Below, in pieces: positions 8,026-17,259 of a DNA stretch of 24,850 nt; the stretch's first letter is position 1; the number at the start of each line of letters is the position of its first letter. This DNA comes from an uncultured Desulfovibrio sp. (GTDB lineage Bacteria > Desulfobacterota > Desulfovibrionia > Desulfovibrionales > Desulfovibrionaceae): the NCBI GenBank assembly GCA_900547595.1, contig URHE01000024.1:1-24850 (forward strand). The letters run 5' to 3'. Below the pieces are notes generated by a model that was not told the origin of the DNA, ran no database searches, and saw only the letters and a program-made list of their open reading frames with translations. Both the position numbers and the translations under genes were made by a program.

Positions 8026-8658
8026 TCAGTCCTTTGTCCGGCGCCGCGCTTCCAGATGGGAAGTCAGCGCCGCCGCGTTCTCGAAAAGATAGTGGTCCGC
8101 CAGCTGGCAGAAAAGATGCCCGGCGGCGATGTGCAGTTCCTGCACCAGAGGCGTGGGCGCCGGAGGCGTTGCCAGAAGGATGCGGCAGAGCCCGCGCATC
8201 CTGCCGCCGCCGTGGCCCGAAAGCCCCACGGTGAACACTCCGGCCCTGCCGGCCGCCTCCAGCGCCCGGACGACATTGGGGCTGTTGCCTGAAGTGGAAA
8301 TGGCCACCAGCAGGTCGCCCGGGCGTCCCAGCGCCTCCACCTGGCGGGAAAACACCTCGTCGTAGCCCATGTCGTTGCCGATGGCCGTCAGGGCGGAGGT
8401 GTCCGTCGTCAGGGCAATGGCGGGCAGCGCCGGGCGATCCATGAGGAAACGGTTGACAAATTCGGCCGCGAGGTGCTGGGCGTCAGCCGCGCTGCCGCCA
8501 TTGCCGCAGAAAAGCAGCTTGCCGCCACCCGCGATGGCAGCCGCGGCTTCCATGGCGGCCTGACGCAGGTCCTCGGCGTGCAGGCGAAAAAATTCCTCGC
8601 GCAGGCGCGCGCCCTCGGCCGCGTGCCGGGCGATGATTTCCAGTGCGGCATCGCTCAT
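8026..8658 (-). CDS. gmhA: Sedoheptulose-7-phosphate isomerase (SIS domain)
   Basis: This 210-residue protein matches GmhA, which converts sedoheptulose 7-phosphate to D-glycero-D-manno-heptose 7-phosphate for the LPS inner core. Visible motifs are FCGNGGSAADAQHLAAEF (50-67, including Glu66), STSGNSPNVV (121-130) and QELHIAAGHLF (173-183). Glu66, Gln173 and His181 fit the catalytic/binding positions of E. coli GmhA (Glu65, Gln172, His180) with an offset of one. The start at 8658 (MSDAAL) is preferred because the 21-residue upstream extension has no SIS-family character. It appears to be the first gene of the minus-strand block and is divergent from nadK. No other heptose gene is in the window. 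Confidence 0.92.
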   Translation of the reverse strand: MSDAALEIIARHAAEGARLREEFFRLHAEDLRQAAMEAAAAIAGGGKLLFCGNGGSAADAQHLAAEFVNRFLMDRPALPAIALTTDTSALTAIGNDMGYDEVFSRQVEALGRPGDLLVAISTSGNSPNVVRALEAAGRAGVFTVGLSGHGGGRMRGLCRILLATPPAPTPLVQELHIAAGHLFCQLADHYLFENAAALTSHLEARRRTKD

Positions 8659-8709
8659 CGCAGTTTTTCCGTTTGAAGGTGAGTCCGGGGATCGCCGGCG
8701 GACCGGCCA

Positions 8710-8738
8710 TATGTATGCCAAAGCGCGCGCGCTGACAA
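8710..8738 (-). promoter_or_regulatory. Candidate sigma-70 promoter for gmhA and downstream genes
   Basis: On the minus strand, TTGTCA (8733-8738; five of six matches to TTGACA) is followed after 17 bases by TACATA (8710-8715; three of six matches to TATAAT). Position and orientation fit transcription of gmhA with a leader of roughly 45 bases. The -10 match is poor, so this is tentative. The rest of the 144-base divergent gap holds a GGGGCC/GGCCCC dyad (8758-8763, 8777-8782) on the nadK side. Confidence 0.35.
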
Positions 8739-8802
8739 GAGCGGGGGGGACAGCTCCGGGGCCGGGCTTGCGGTCGGGCCCCTGATGACGTAATCAAGCC
8801 GC

Positions 8803-9735
8803 ATGTGCAGTATCGAGACGCCGGATGTCCTTGTGGTCTGCAAGGCGCGCCATGCCGAGGCGCGCGCCCTTGGGCGCGAGGTGCTTGTCTGGCTTGCGGA
8901 CCGGGGGCTTGATGCGCGCCTGTGCGAAGCGGGGGCGGAAGGCGCCTCCGCTGCGCTCGCGGACATGGGCCGGCCCTCACGGTGTGTCATTATTCTTGGC
9001 GGGGATGGCACCATCCTTGGCGTGGCGCGCCGCTTCGCGTTCAGCGGCGTGCCGCTCTTCGGCATCAATTTCGGGCGCGTGGGCTTTCTCACCAATGCCG
9101 ACCCCGGCAACTGGCGGGAGCGTCTGGCCACCGCGCTCGCGCCGGAAACGCCAGGCCGCAGCTGCCTTGCCCTGCGCTGGCGGATTTTCCGTTCCGGCAG
9201 GCCCCTGGCGGAAGGCGTTGCTGTCAATGACGTGGTGGTGGGCAGAGGGGCGCTCGCCAGGCTTACAGGCATCCATGTGGCACTGGACGGCTGCGACATG
9301 GGCGTCCTGCGCTGCGACGGGCTGCTTTGCTGCACGCCGATGGGCAGTTCGGGCTACAGCGATTCGGCGGGAGGGCCGATCCTTCATCCCTGCATGGATG
9401 CCGTGGGCCTGACGCCCATCTGTCCGTATCCCGGTTCCGCGTCGCCGTTGGTGCTGCCGGGCGGGGTCGTCTGCCGTCTGGGGATCGCGGCTTCCACCGA
9501 GGCGTGGCTGACGGTGGACGGTCAGGAAGGGCAGATGCTCCGGGGCGGGGATGAGGTGGCGGTGTCCGGCATGCCGGACGGAGTGCGTTTTCTTGGCGGC
9601 GCGCGGTTTTTTGAGCGATTGCGCGTGCGGGGCTTTGCCCTGGATGCCGAAGATGGCGGGGAGGAGCGGCCCGAGCGCCGCGCCGGTGCCCCGCTGATGC
9701 CGGGCGCCCGCGGGGCGCGCCGTGAGGGGGAATGA
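8803..9735 (+). CDS. nadK: NAD kinase
   Basis: The 310-residue enzyme phosphorylates NAD to NADP. It carries IILGGDGTIL with GGDGT at 66-70, GINFGRVGFLTN, the NDVVV segment (NE/ND motif), CTPMGSSGYSDSAGGP (the TPTGSTAYSxSAGGP substrate loop), LTPICPYP and LTVDGQ, in the order expected for the family. The TPMGSSGYS loop is slightly unusual: Met replaces Thr and Gly replaces Ala. The last ~30 residues are a charged Glu/Arg/Gly-rich tail outside the fold. No Shine-Dalgarno is visible before the ATG at 8803. The gatB ATG follows the stop by 3 bases, with its ribosome site (AGGGGG) inside the end of nadK, so the two genes are probably co-translated. Confidence 0.94.
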   Translation: MCSIETPDVLVVCKARHAEARALGREVLVWLADRGLDARLCEAGAEGASAALADMGRPSRCVIILGGDGTILGVARRFAFSGVPLFGINFGRVGFLTNADPGNWRERLATALAPETPGRSCLALRWRIFRSGRPLAEGVAVNDVVVGRGALARLTGIHVALDGCDMGVLRCDGLLCCTPMGSSGYSDSAGGPILHPCMDAVGLTPICPYPGSASPLVLPGGVVCRLGIAASTEAWLTVDGQEGQMLRGGDEVAVSGMPDGVRFLGGARFFERLRVRGFALDAEDGGEERPERRAGAPLMPGARGARREGE

Positions 9736-9738
9736 TCC

Positions 9739-11184
9739 ATGGGTGCGTATGAGGCGGTCATCGGCCTTGAAGTGCATGTCCAGCTTGCCACGGATTCCAA
9801 GCTGTTCTGTTCCTGTCCGACAAAGTTCGGGCAGCCGCCCAATACCAATGTGTGCGAGGTCTGCGCCGGCATGCCCGGCGCCCTGCCCATGCCGAACCGG
9901 CGCGCCATCCGCTATGCGGCCACGGTGGGCCTGGCCGTCAACTGTACCATCAACCGCAGCTCGCGCTTTGACCGGAAGAATTATTTTTATCCGGACCTGC
10001 CCGCCGGATACCAGATTTCCCAGTTTGAACTCCCCATCTGCGAGCATGGCTGGCTTGAGGTGGAGGCCGACGGCGTGGCCCGGCGCATCGGCATCACGCG
10101 CATCCACATGGAGAACGACGCGGGCAAGAATATCCACGCTCCGGCGGAGAATGCCAGTTACGTTGACCTCAACCGTGCGGGAACGCCGCTGGTGGAGATC
10201 GTCTCCGAGCCGGACATGCGTTCGGCGGCGGAAGCCGTGGCCTATCTGCGGGCGCTGCACGGCATCGTCACCTATCTTGGCGTGAGCGACGGCAATATGG
10301 AAGAAGGAAGCTTCCGCTGTGACGCCAATGTCTCCATCCGTCCGCGCGGTCAGGCGGAACTGGGCACGCGCACCGAGCTCAAGAACCTGAACTCCTTCCG
10401 CAACGTGCAGCGGGCCATTGAGTTCGAGATCGCGCGTCAGGAGGACATTCTTGAGGATGGCGGCACCGTGGTGCAGGAGACGCGCCTGTATGACGCGGTG
10501 AAAAACGTCACGCTCGCCATGCGCGGCAAGGAGGAGGCGCAGGACTACCGCTACTTCCCCGATCCCGATCTTTTGCCGGTGGTCATCAGCGAAGAGGAGC
10601 TGGCCGCCTGGAAGGCGGCGCTGCCCGAGCTTCCGCGCGAGCGGGCGCGCCGGTTCATGGACATGACCGGGCTTCCGGCGGCGGATGTGGAAGTGCTGGT
10701 GCAAAACCGGAGCCTGGCCGACTTTTTCGAGACAGCCGCTGCGGAGGCCGAGCCGCGCAAGGTGGCGGCCCTGATCCTGGGACCGCTCTTGCGTGAGTGC
10801 CATGCGCGGGAGCTGCCGCTTGCGCCCGAAAAATGCGCGGATGTGTGGAAAATGACCCCCAAGGGCCTGGGGGCGCTGGCGCGCGTTATTGACGAAGGGC
10901 TCATCAGCGCCAAGATCGCCGGCGACATTTTCGGCGACCTGTTCACGAGCGGCGTCATGCCTGACGTCTATGTGCGCCAAAAGGGGCTGGGGCAGATTTC
11001 CGACACAGGCGCGCTGGAGGCGGCGGTGGACGGGGTCATTGCGGCCAACCCCGCCGAGGTGGAAGCTTACCGGGGCGGCAAGACCAAGCTCTTGAGCTTT
11101 TTCGTGGGCCAGGTCATGCGCGCCACCAGGGGCAAGGCCAATCCGGCGCTGGTCAACGAACTGCTGGCCAAAAAGCTTGCCTGA
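9739..11184 (+). CDS. gatB: Asp-tRNA(Asn)/Glu-tRNA(Gln) amidotransferase subunit B
   Basis: This full-length 481-residue GatB binds mischarged Glu-tRNA(Gln) or Asp-tRNA(Asn) and activates it for amidation in the GatCAB complex. It opens with YEAVIGLEVHVQLATDSKLF. A four-cysteine zinc site follows (Cys24, Cys26, Cys39, Cys42), then NRAGTPLVEIVSEPDM and a C-terminal GatB/YqeY-type helical domain ending FVGQVMRATRGKANP. gatA and gatC are not in the window, so the complex is encoded from split loci. The presence of GatB implies that this organism makes Gln-tRNA and/or Asn-tRNA indirectly. It pairs in an operon with nadK and converges with the repeat-protein gene. Confidence 0.97.
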   Translation: MGAYEAVIGLEVHVQLATDSKLFCSCPTKFGQPPNTNVCEVCAGMPGALPMPNRRAIRYAATVGLAVNCTINRSSRFDRKNYFYPDLPAGYQISQFELPICEHGWLEVEADGVARRIGITRIHMENDAGKNIHAPAENASYVDLNRAGTPLVEIVSEPDMRSAAEAVAYLRALHGIVTYLGVSDGNMEEGSFRCDANVSIRPRGQAELGTRTELKNLNSFRNVQRAIEFEIARQEDILEDGGTVVQETRLYDAVKNVTLAMRGKEEAQDYRYFPDPDLLPVVISEEELAAWKAALPELPRERARRFMDMTGLPAADVEVLVQNRSLADFFETAAAEAEPRKVAALILGPLLRECHARELPLAPEKCADVWKMTPKGLGALARVIDEGLISAKIAGDIFGDLFTSGVMPDVYVRQKGLGQISDTGALEAAVDGVIAANPAEVEAYRGGKTKLLSFFVGQVMRATRGKANPALVNELLAKKLA

Positions 11185-11196
11185 GCGGGGACGGAG

Positions 11197-11223
11197 CGGC
11201 CTCAGACGCTGAGGTTGAGGCCG
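11197..11223. repeat. 8-bp inverted repeat at a convergent gene junction
   Basis: CGGCCTCA (11197-11204) and TGAGGCCG (11216-11223) are exact reverse complements with an 11-base spacer. The element spans the end of the repeat-protein gene just after the gatB stop. It could fold in transcripts from either side and serve as a weak shared terminator or 3' stabiliser, but there is no T-run. Confidence 0.35.
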
Positions 11224-12431
11224 GAGAGCAGGGAAAGATCGCCCCCGGAGTATGCGCCGAAATAGGAGTTCGCGCTGCCGGAATCGGCCCACCAGGACGC
11301 CATGGATTCGATCTGGATGCGCTTGCGCATTTCCGAAGGCGCAAGCTGCATGGCCCTGCGGGCGTCATCAATGCCGGCGAGTGTTTCTATCTGACGGTAT
11401 TTTTTGACGATATCCGGATTTTCATCAAAAAAGCGCTGCACCTTGTCGCGGTCGGGGTGGTCGCTGACCACCGTCAGGCTGCCGTCGTCACCGATCTGGA
11501 TGGAGAAATTGATGTCGGGGTCAACGCCCAGCCCGTCCAGCCCGGCGGCGAGCTTTTTGCCCGTGTCGCCGTTCTCGTCCAGGACGGCCTGGATGTCATT
11601 GAGGTCGCTGTTGTTGACGGTGATCTGCACACTGCCCTCAGTGTTCAGGCGCAGGCTCACGGCTGTGGTATCCACATTCTTTTTTTTCAGTTCTTCCTTG
11701 ACGGCATCCGCCAGCCCGGGGTTTTCCTTCAGCCACTGGTTGATGGAATCAGCGGCTTCATGGCCGCCCTTGACCGCGAGATTGCCGTCATCGTCAAAGC
11801 TGAATTCAAGGGAAGCCGTGGGGGATACCCCCAGGGAGTCAAGCCCGGCGCGGAGATCCTTCGTCAGGTCCGCGGCGCCGTCCAGGGCGGCCTGGATGCT
11901 GTCGCCGGCGCTGTTGACAACGCTCATCCTGCCGGAGGCGCTCAGGCGGAACTCCACGGGAGTCGCGGCATCCACGCCCGCATCCTGAAGGGCGGCGCGC
12001 AATTCATTGCCAAGGCCCGGATTGGCGTCCAGCCACGCCTGGGCGGTCTTTCTGTCCTGGGCGTTCGCGCCTGTGGCCGAGAGCTTGCCGTCCTTGTCCA
12101 GCGAAAAGGCAAGTCCCGAGAGGTCGCTGATGCCTGTCCCGGCAAGCCCGCTTTTGACCGCCGCGCTGAACTCGCTCTGGAGCTGTTCGCGGTAGCGGGT
12201 GATCTGGCTGAAGGTGACGCGGCTGTTGCCCGTGACCCCCATGGCGTCCATGGCGTATTTCGTGAGTTCCACCATGCTTGAGAGCTGGTTCGTCATGGAG
12301 GTGCCGCCGAAAAGCGAGCTCAGGCTGTCGGACGCCGAGCTTCTGGCCGTTTCCGATCCGGTGCTTTTCAGTTGCTGTCCCTGCCACTGGAACAGGACGT
12401 CACGGTAACTGCTGATGCCGGAAATGCTCAT
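11202..12431 (-). CDS. Uncharacterised five-repeat protein, possible sigma-54-controlled gene
   Basis: I do not recognise this 409-residue protein. It has no signal peptide and no membrane helix. The first ~45 residues are Ser/Gly/Gln-rich (MSISGISSYRDVLFQWQGQQ) and look flexible; residues 46-100 are helical. Residues 103-354 are five tandem ~50-residue units. Each consists of a hydrophobic strand, a DDG/KDG/TEG turn, a second strand, then a helical pair ending in a GVD/GVS/GID signature. The tail contains SEMRKRIQIESMASWWADSG and then a Gly/Ser-rich end. A Ser-rich N-terminus without a signal peptide would fit export by a flagellar or other type III route, but that is speculation. The start is supported by GGAG 5 bases upstream. 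It is divergent from phoH, and its promoter region carries a near-consensus sigma-54 site. Confidence 0.85.
   Translation of the reverse strand: MSISGISSYRDVLFQWQGQQLKSTGSETARSSASDSLSSLFGGTSMTNQLSSMVELTKYAMDAMGVTGNSRVTFSQITRYREQLQSEFSAAVKSGLAGTGISDLSGLAFSLDKDGKLSATGANAQDRKTAQAWLDANPGLGNELRAALQDAGVDAATPVEFRLSASGRMSVVNSAGDSIQAALDGAADLTKDLRAGLDSLGVSPTASLEFSFDDDGNLAVKGGHEAADSINQWLKENPGLADAVKEELKKKNVDTTAVSLRLNTEGSVQITVNNSDLNDIQAVLDENGDTGKKLAAGLDGLGVDPDINFSIQIGDDGSLTVVSDHPDRDKVQRFFDENPDIVKKYRQIETLAGIDDARRAMQLAPSEMRKRIQIESMASWWADSGSANSYFGAYSGGDLSLLSGLNLSV
11370..12125 (-). repeat. Five tandem ~50-residue protein repeats
   Basis: Approximate units in protein residues are 103-154, 155-203, 204-254, 255-304 and 305-354. 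Units 1, 3 and 5 share an aromatic followed by an NPG/NPD helix cap: AWLDANPGL, QWLKENPGL and RFFDENPDI. Units 2 and 4 instead share ALDGAADLTKDLRAGLDSLG and VLDENGDTGKKLAAGLDGLG. The pattern is therefore A-B-A-B-A, pointing to duplication of a ~100-residue pair. Residues 65-102 look like the helical half of a degenerate earlier unit. The copies are diverged at DNA level, so the repeat is old. Confidence 0.8.
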
Positions 12432-12451
12432 GGGTGCTCCAGGCAGTTTTT

Positions 12452-12496
12452 GCCGCCGGAGGTCCGGAATTGACCGGAAATACGGGTTCCGGCGGC
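12452..12496. repeat. Nested inverted repeat in the leader of the five-repeat gene
   Basis: The outer arms GCCGCCGGA (12452-12460) and TCCGGCGGC (12488-12496) are exact reverse complements. Inside them TCCGG (12463-12467) and CCGGA (12474-12478) form a second pair. If transcription starts at the sigma-54 site, this lies in the 5' leader of the repeat-protein mRNA, ending about 12 bases before its Shine-Dalgarno. It could fold as a hairpin, or act as a DNA dyad for a regulator. Confidence 0.6.
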
Positions 12497-12523
12497 TGAA
12501 GTGGAGAGCTGTGCCCTGATTTA

Positions 12524-12539
12524 TGCAGGTATCGTGCCA
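12524..12539 (-). promoter_or_regulatory. Candidate sigma-54 (RpoN) promoter for the five-repeat gene
   Basis: The minus strand reads TGGCACGATACCTGCA. Against the RpoN consensus TGGCACGNNNNTTGCW, every fixed position matches except one (C for the first T of TTGC), and the GG-to-GC spacing is exact. Transcription would begin near 12513, giving a leader of about 80 bases before the ATG at 12431. The element lies within sequence that a longer version of phoH would translate, which supports the later phoH start. RpoN promoters need an enhancer-binding protein; no such gene is in the window. Confidence 0.6.
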
Positions 12540-12609
12540 CAGGCTCTTTCAGGAGAGCGGGAACGCTCCCGAGATGGACAGGGCGGCGGAAATAGGCTAC
12601 ATCCGACAC

Positions 12610-13608
<999 letters not shown>

Positions 13609-15938
13609 CACGCTGGCGCTCTTTCGCGCGCTCAAGGCGCGCCATCATTGCGGCTGGGGCATCTGGGCCCTTGTTGGGAGCCTGCTTTTTCTTTCCCTGC
13701 TGGCAGGCGCCAATTTTGAAACGGCGCAACGTCTCTATGTGGCGGGGCAGGTGGCGGAAAGCGACGTCATCGCCGACAGGGACCTGCTCGTGGAGGACAG
13801 CCAGGCCAGCAAGGCGCGGCGCAAACAGGTCCTGTCACTCCAGCCGCCGGTCTACGACCTGAGCATCGAGCCGTATACGCAGTTCCAGGGCCGCATCCTG
13901 GAGATGCTCCGGGCGCTCAACAGCGGCCCGGAGCATAGGAATTCCCCGGAACTTCAGCGCTTTGCCGAAGAAGTGACCCCCGCCGTCGCGGACGAGGTGC
14001 TTCCCGAACTGGCGCGGCGCGAGGTGCAGACCTATCTTTTGAAAAAGCTTCTGCCCCAGATCCGCGAGCAGCTCGCGGAAGGACTGGTCTGGGATATTCG
14101 CGCGGCCCGGGTGGGACGCTCGGGCATCATCCTCCGCAATCTGGACGCCAACACCGAGACCCTGCGTCCCGACGTGCGCGCCCTGCCGGACGTGCAGTCC
14201 TTCCTGGCCGAGATTTCCGCGCAGTTGCGGGAAGTGCCGGAGCTCAACCCCCAGTCGCGGCGGGCCATCAACATCCTGCTTTCCGCCACCATGCCCGCCT
14301 CGCTGACGCTCAACCGCGAGGCCACCCAGAAACGCGGCGCTGACGTGGTCGCCTCGGTGGCGCCCGTCTATTACCAGATACAGAAGGGGGAGCTTGTCCT
14401 GCGCAAGGGAGAGCGCGCGAGCCGCGAACAGCAGATCAAGATGCAGGCTCTGTACAACTCCACCGCCGATCCCATGCGCTGGGAGACGGCGGGTGGCGCG
14501 TTCCTGTGTTCCCTGCTGCTTTCCGTGGGGTTTTTCGTCGCCCCCAGCGGGCGCCCCGGAACACCCCTCAGGCGCAAGGACATGCTGCTTATCTCCCTGG
14601 TGCTCCTGCTTTTTGGGGTGGGCGCCAAGTGTGTCTGGCTCCTGGGCCTGCGCCTTGACAGCCCGAGCCTGCTCAGCGCGTTTGCCACCGCCTTTCCCGT
14701 GGCCGGGTCCGTCGGCCTTGTGGCCATGGTATTCGCGGCGCGGCGTTACTGCACCATGGGGCTGCTCCTTTCCTTCTTCTGCATGCTCATGTTTCAGGAA
14801 GGATTCCCGCTGTTTCTCTATTACTTTCTTGGGGGCATGCTCGCCACCTGGCTGGTGACGAGCGCGCAGAGCCGCCAGGATGTGGTCTGGAGCGTCATTC
14901 CGCTTTCGCTCGGCCTGCTGGCTGTCTGGGCGGGCATGGCGCTGCTCGCGCAGACGCCGCCCTTCCAGATGCCCGTCCAGATGATCGCCGTGCTGATCAG
15001 TTCCCTGCTTTCGCTCATCCTGCTCTTTGCCGTGAGCCCGGTGCTGGAGATCGCCTTTGGCTACAGCACGCGTTTCCGCCTCATGGAGCTCATGAGCCTG
15101 GAGCAGCCCCTGATGCAGGAAATCATGGTGACTATCCCCGGCACCTATCATCATTCGCTGGTGGTCGCCAACATGGTGGAGGCCGGGGCCAAGGCCATAG
15201 GCGCCAACAGCCTGCTCTGCAAGGTGGCGGCCCTGTATCATGACGCGGGAAAGCTCACCTATCCCGACTATTTCATCGAAAACCAGTTCGGCGCGCCCAA
15301 CAAGCATGACAAGCTGGCCCCCTCCATGAGCGCGCTTGTCCTGCTTTCGCATGTCAAAAAGGGGACGGAACTGGCCGAACGCTATAATCTCGGTCTGGAG
15401 ATCTGCGACATCATCCGGCAGCACCACGGCACGCGCCTGATGCGCTATTTTTATCAGAAGGCCGTGGACCTGGGGGAAAAGCCCCAGGAGTCCGACTTCA
15501 GCTATCCCGGCCCGCGCCCGCAAACCAAGGAGGCGGCCATCCTCATGCTGGCGGATTCCGTGGAAGCGAGCAGCCGCACGCTTACCGATCCGACCCCGGC
15601 CCGCATCAAGAGCCATATCGACGCCATCATCAAGGGGATTTTCGCTGAGGGGCAGCTTGACGAATCCGAGCTGACCTTCAAGGACCTGCATTACCTGAGC
15701 GAGAATTTCCAGCGCATCCTCACCGGCATTTTCCATCAGCGCATCACCTATCCCGAAGCCAGGAAAACGCCGCAGGAAGGGAGCCGCAAGCCGGAGGACG
15801 CGCATGAGGCGCGGCATGGCGCCGGCGGGGACCAGGCGCATGCGTCCGGCATTCACGAAACTTCGCAGCCGGAGCCCGCCGCCTCCTGCTCCGGGCGCGA
15901 GGCGCCGCTGGCCGGGGAGAAGCCCATTGCGCTCTGAG

Positions 15939-16427
15939 GTGTGTGCGGACAGGGGCGCCCTCGGCGGTCAGGGATGTCCCGCGCCTGAGGCGACTGTTTT
16001 CGTCCGGCATGGCGGCATGGGCTGGAAGTGCCCTCTGGATCGCCGGGAGCTGCGGCAGGCGCTTGAAATCATGCGCGCCGTCGTGGCCGCCGCCGGACGC
16101 CCGGTGGACGCCGTTGACCTCTTCCTGCTGGATGACGCGGGCATGGCCGCGGCCAATGTGCGGCATCTCGGCTGCCCCGGGCCGACCAATGTCCTTTCCT
16201 TTCCCGGAGCTGCCGGCATGGCGGGCACACTGCTCCTTTCGCTGGACACGCTGGGGCGCGAGTGCCTGCTGTACGGGCAGGAACCCCGCGAGCATCTGCT
16301 GCGGCTGCTCGCCCATGGCATGGGGCACCTTGCCGGGCTGGACCACGGGCCGGAGATGGACGCGCTCTGCGGCGCCTGCGAGGACGCGGCAAAAGCGGGG
16401 CGCGTCCGGCGGGCGGGGACGGCGTGA
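15939..16427 (+). CDS. ybeY: Endoribonuclease YbeY (rRNA maturation factor)
   Basis: The 162-residue protein is a zinc-dependent RNase family member involved in 16S rRNA 3'-end processing and ribosome quality control. The metal site HGMGHLAGLDH spans 126-136, with His126, His130 and His136 as ligands. GPTNVLSFPG matches the family segment (S/T)xVLSFP. A GTG start at 15939, one base after the upstream stop, is the only in-frame start that keeps the first strand (TVFVRH) without adding a long Pro/Arg-rich extension. The ATG at 16017 would delete that strand. The stop overlaps the birA start as GTGA. Its place beside phoH is a conserved arrangement. Confidence 0.93.
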   Translation: MCADRGALGGQGCPAPEATVFVRHGGMGWKCPLDRRELRQALEIMRAVVAAAGRPVDAVDLFLLDDAGMAAANVRHLGCPGPTNVLSFPGAAGMAGTLLLSLDTLGRECLLYGQEPREHLLRLLAHGMGHLAGLDHGPEMDALCGACEDAAKAGRVRRAGTA

Positions 16428-17191
16428 TTTCCTGTGCCGCAGGGGAGCGCGGTGCCAGCGCCGGGCCGGAGATTTTTTCTTTCGCTGAAGTGCCCTCGTG
16501 TCTGGACGCGGCTTTTGAGCTGGCACGCGCCGGGCGCCTCCGTATCTGGGACAGCGCCCTTGCCGCGAGTCAGACCGCCGGGCGCGGCCAGCTGCGGCGC
16601 CAGTGGCATTCGCCGCCGGGCAATATCTATGCGGCCATGCGCCTGCCGGTCTCGCCGCCGTTTGACGGCTCCTCCGCGGCGGCGGCGGTCGGCGTTCTCG
16701 CGGCGGAGGCCCTGGGGGCGCTCGGCTGGCCTGTCCGCATCAAATGGCCCAATGATCTTGTGCTCCACATTGGCGGCCTGCCCCGCAAGGTGGCGGGCAT
16801 CCTGCTGGAGGAGCGGGGCGGTGTTCTGGTGGCGGGCATCGGCGTCAATGTGGTGTCGCGGCCACCGGATGGCGACCTGCGACCGGATGCGGCGCTGGGC
16901 GCCGCCTGTCTTGCCGAGGGCGGAGACCGGCCTGTCTCGGAGGCATCCGGGCTGTGGGGATGCCTTGTAAGGCGCATGGTTTCGGCGTACATTGACGCCC
17001 GCATTTTCGCGGATTCATGGCGTGACCGGGCGGAGGCGCTCCTTCTCTGGCGGGGGCGGACCGTGGAGGTCGTGGATGGCCGGATGACCACGAAAGGGCG
17101 GCTGTCCGGCCTCTGTCCATCGGGCGCCCTGCGCCTGGAAACGGAAGGCGGCATTCTGGAATGCACGGGGGGCAGCCTGAGACCCGTGTGA
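16424..17191 (+). CDS. birA: Biotin--[carboxylase] ligase, without DNA-binding domain
   Basis: The 255-residue enzyme activates biotin with ATP and attaches it to the acceptor lysine of biotin-dependent carboxylases. Motifs are TAGRGQLRRQWHSPPGNIY (Gly53-Arg54-Gly55), KWPNDLVL (107-114), KVAGILLEE with catalytic-type Lys122, and GIGVNVV, followed by a C-terminal SH3-like part (LLWRGRTVEVVDG). It lacks the N-terminal helix-turn-helix of E. coli BirA, so it cannot be the biotin-operon repressor. The GTG start overlaps the ybeY stop and has GGGGA 6 bases upstream. Pyruvate carboxylase, its probable main substrate, is encoded immediately downstream. Confidence 0.95.
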   Translation: MISCAAGERGASAGPEIFSFAEVPSCLDAAFELARAGRLRIWDSALAASQTAGRGQLRRQWHSPPGNIYAAMRLPVSPPFDGSSAAAAVGVLAAEALGALGWPVRIKWPNDLVLHIGGLPRKVAGILLEERGGVLVAGIGVNVVSRPPDGDLRPDAALGAACLAEGGDRPVSEASGLWGCLVRRMVSAYIDARIFADSWRDRAEALLLWRGRTVEVVDGRMTTKGRLSGLCPSGALRLETEGGILECTGGSLRPV

Positions 17192-17216
17192 TGCATGGGC
17201 CGCGCCGGGATATGGT

Positions 17217-17232
17217 GTCCGCGCACGCGGAC
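17217..17232. repeat. Short perfect hairpin between birA and pyc
   Basis: GTCCGCG and CGCGGAC flank a 2-base centre, which would give a 6-bp stem with a 4-base loop. It sits 27 bases before the pyc start and upstream of its ribosome site (AGGGG, 17249-17253). There is no T-run, so it does not look like a terminator. It could stabilise or regulate the pyc mRNA leader. Confidence 0.35.
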
Positions 17233-17259
17233 GGTATGCAAGGAAGCAGAGGGGAAGGG

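Noticed and set aside
9012..9027. TGGCACC-N4-TTGG resembling a sigma-54 site inside nadK
   Set aside because: The essential GC of the -12 element is missing and the site is internal to a coding region with no gene in a suitable position.
8977..11292. Minus-strand open frame of 771 codons across nadK and gatB
   Set aside because: It is antisense to two well-defined enzymes and has no family features.
12523..12609. Upstream in-frame extension of phoH by 29 codons
   Set aside because: It runs through the sigma-54-like element and a hairpin, none of the candidate ATGs has a clear ribosome site, and family homology begins after 12610.
13835..15856. Minus-strand open frame of 673 codons antisense to the HD phosphohydrolase
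   Set aside because: It lacks domains and is rich in His/Gln/Gly as expected for an antisense shadow; the plus strand shows the HD site and membrane helices.
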